Below, piece after piece: positions 63,795 to 64,000 of a DNA stretch of 64,000 nt. Location of the stretch: NCBI RefSeq assembly GCF_040732315.1, contig NZ_CP160388.1, forward strand, positions 3,376,494-3,440,493, read 5' to 3'. Positions within the stretch are counted from its first letter, which is position 1; every line of letters starts with the position of its first letter. Source of the stretch: Oryzisolibacter sp. LB2S. GTDB lineage: Bacteria > Pseudomonadota > Gammaproteobacteria > Burkholderiales > Burkholderiaceae_C. The position numbers and the translations under genes are program-made. Below the pieces are notes generated by a model. The model was not told the DNA's origin. It saw only the letters and a list, made by a program, of their open reading frames with translations, and did no database searches.

Positions 63795-64000
63795 ATGAAC
63801 TTCCAAGCGTTTCGCATGTCCCTGGTGGCCGCGGCCATCGCCCTTGCCGGTTGCGCCGGCGTCCCCTCCACCACCCAGGCGCAGGACACGCGCGCCGCGC
63901 CCGCCACGGCGGCCCAGCCCGCCGCGGCCAAGCCGCATGTGGTGGTGCTGGCCACGGGCGGCACGATTGCGGGCGCGGGCGCATCGGCCATGAACAGCGC
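63795..64000 (+). CDS. Type II L-asparaginase-like lipoprotein (3' end cut off)
   Basis: The first 68 codons only. The signal peptide has lipobox LAGC (Cys near residue 20). After an Ala/Thr/Gln-rich stretch comes VVVLATGGTIAGAG, the N-terminal catalytic Thr motif (TGGTIAG) of asparaginase/glutaminase. The short spacer GGGAATCCAC before ATG 63795 has a weak Shine-Dalgarno. The second Thr/Lys/Asp motif lies outside the window. Confidence 0.85.
   Translation, partial: MNFQAFRMSLVAAAIALAGCAGVPSTTQAQDTRAAPATAAQPAAAKPHVVVLATGGTIAGAGASAMNS

Overview
The window is about 64 kb of GC-rich chromosomal DNA, very probably from a betaproteobacterium of the family Comamonadaceae (Acidovorax/Alicycliphilus/Diaphorobacter-like). 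The evidence is the codon style, an orphan Bug-type (TctC) binding protein, the phoH-ybeY, hemE-priA and ttcA-folB neighbourhoods, and an abundant short repeat that I associate with this family. I saw no rRNA, tRNA, CRISPR array, prophage or complete insertion sequence. All identifications come from reading the sequence; no database search was run.

Layout. 1-4.9 kb: partial GST, metallophosphoesterase, then a LysR regulator, an FMN-dependent 2-hydroxyacid dehydrogenase and an orphan Bug receptor. 5-13.8 kb: housekeeping genes (cca, trxC, a midA-like methyltransferase, folM-folB-folB2, ttcA, small envelope proteins, a histidine phosphatase, a YhhN-type lysoplasmalogenase). 13.8-18.1 kb, minus strand: ruvB followed by a three-gene MacAB/DevBCA-like exporter. 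18.3-24.8 kb: DUF2760, an Hsp70-like protein, a YhcG/DUF1016 PD-(D/E)XK nuclease and a second Hsp70-like protein with a long C-terminal domain, joined by 4-base overlaps or gaps of 1-3 bases. 24.8-30.8 kb: a secreted serine protease, ruvA, phoH, ybeY, a TSUP permease, dtd and a cation diffusion facilitator. 31-36.5 kb: a PAS-GGDEF-EAL protein, AMP nucleosidase and an ABC-2 exporter pair. 36.5-44.1 kb: a taurine locus (tauABC, a MocR/TauR regulator, TauY- and TauX-like proteins, an EamA exporter). 44.2-55.5 kb: amidohydrolase, two flavin-barrel proteins (one fused to GAF), hemerythrin, SRPBCC, EF-hand, acyl-CoA genes, a diguanylate cyclase and a creatininase. 55.6-64 kb: dsbD, a decayed AbrB/Doc toxin-antitoxin pair, an L,D-transpeptidase, hemE, a 705-base gene-free stretch with DnaA boxes, priA, and the start of an asparaginase.

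Four patterns cut across gene boundaries. (1) A palindromic repeat of about 45 bases (left arm GATAGCTGCCAGCGCTTG, right arm GGGCGCCAGAGGCCAAAAT) occurs about ten times. Seven copies lie in frame inside six genes, mostly read as I-A-A-S-A, and one supplies the ybeY start codon. (2) A different inverted-repeat element sits in frame in interdomain linkers of the second Hsp70 and of PriA, in both cases encoding a PHPxPLPxGEG-like peptide. (3) Ten or eleven genes have a -10-like hexamer (NANNAT, mostly GACAAT, TACCAT or GATAAT) 6-10 bases before the ATG and no evident Shine-Dalgarno sequence, which points to leaderless mRNAs. (4) Both divergent promoters of the taurine locus share a TGGTGCCA dyad motif, a candidate TauR operator.

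The strongest candidates for undescribed biology are the Hsp70/DUF2760/YhcG cassette, the coding palindromic repeat family, and the DnaA-box region between hemE and priA.
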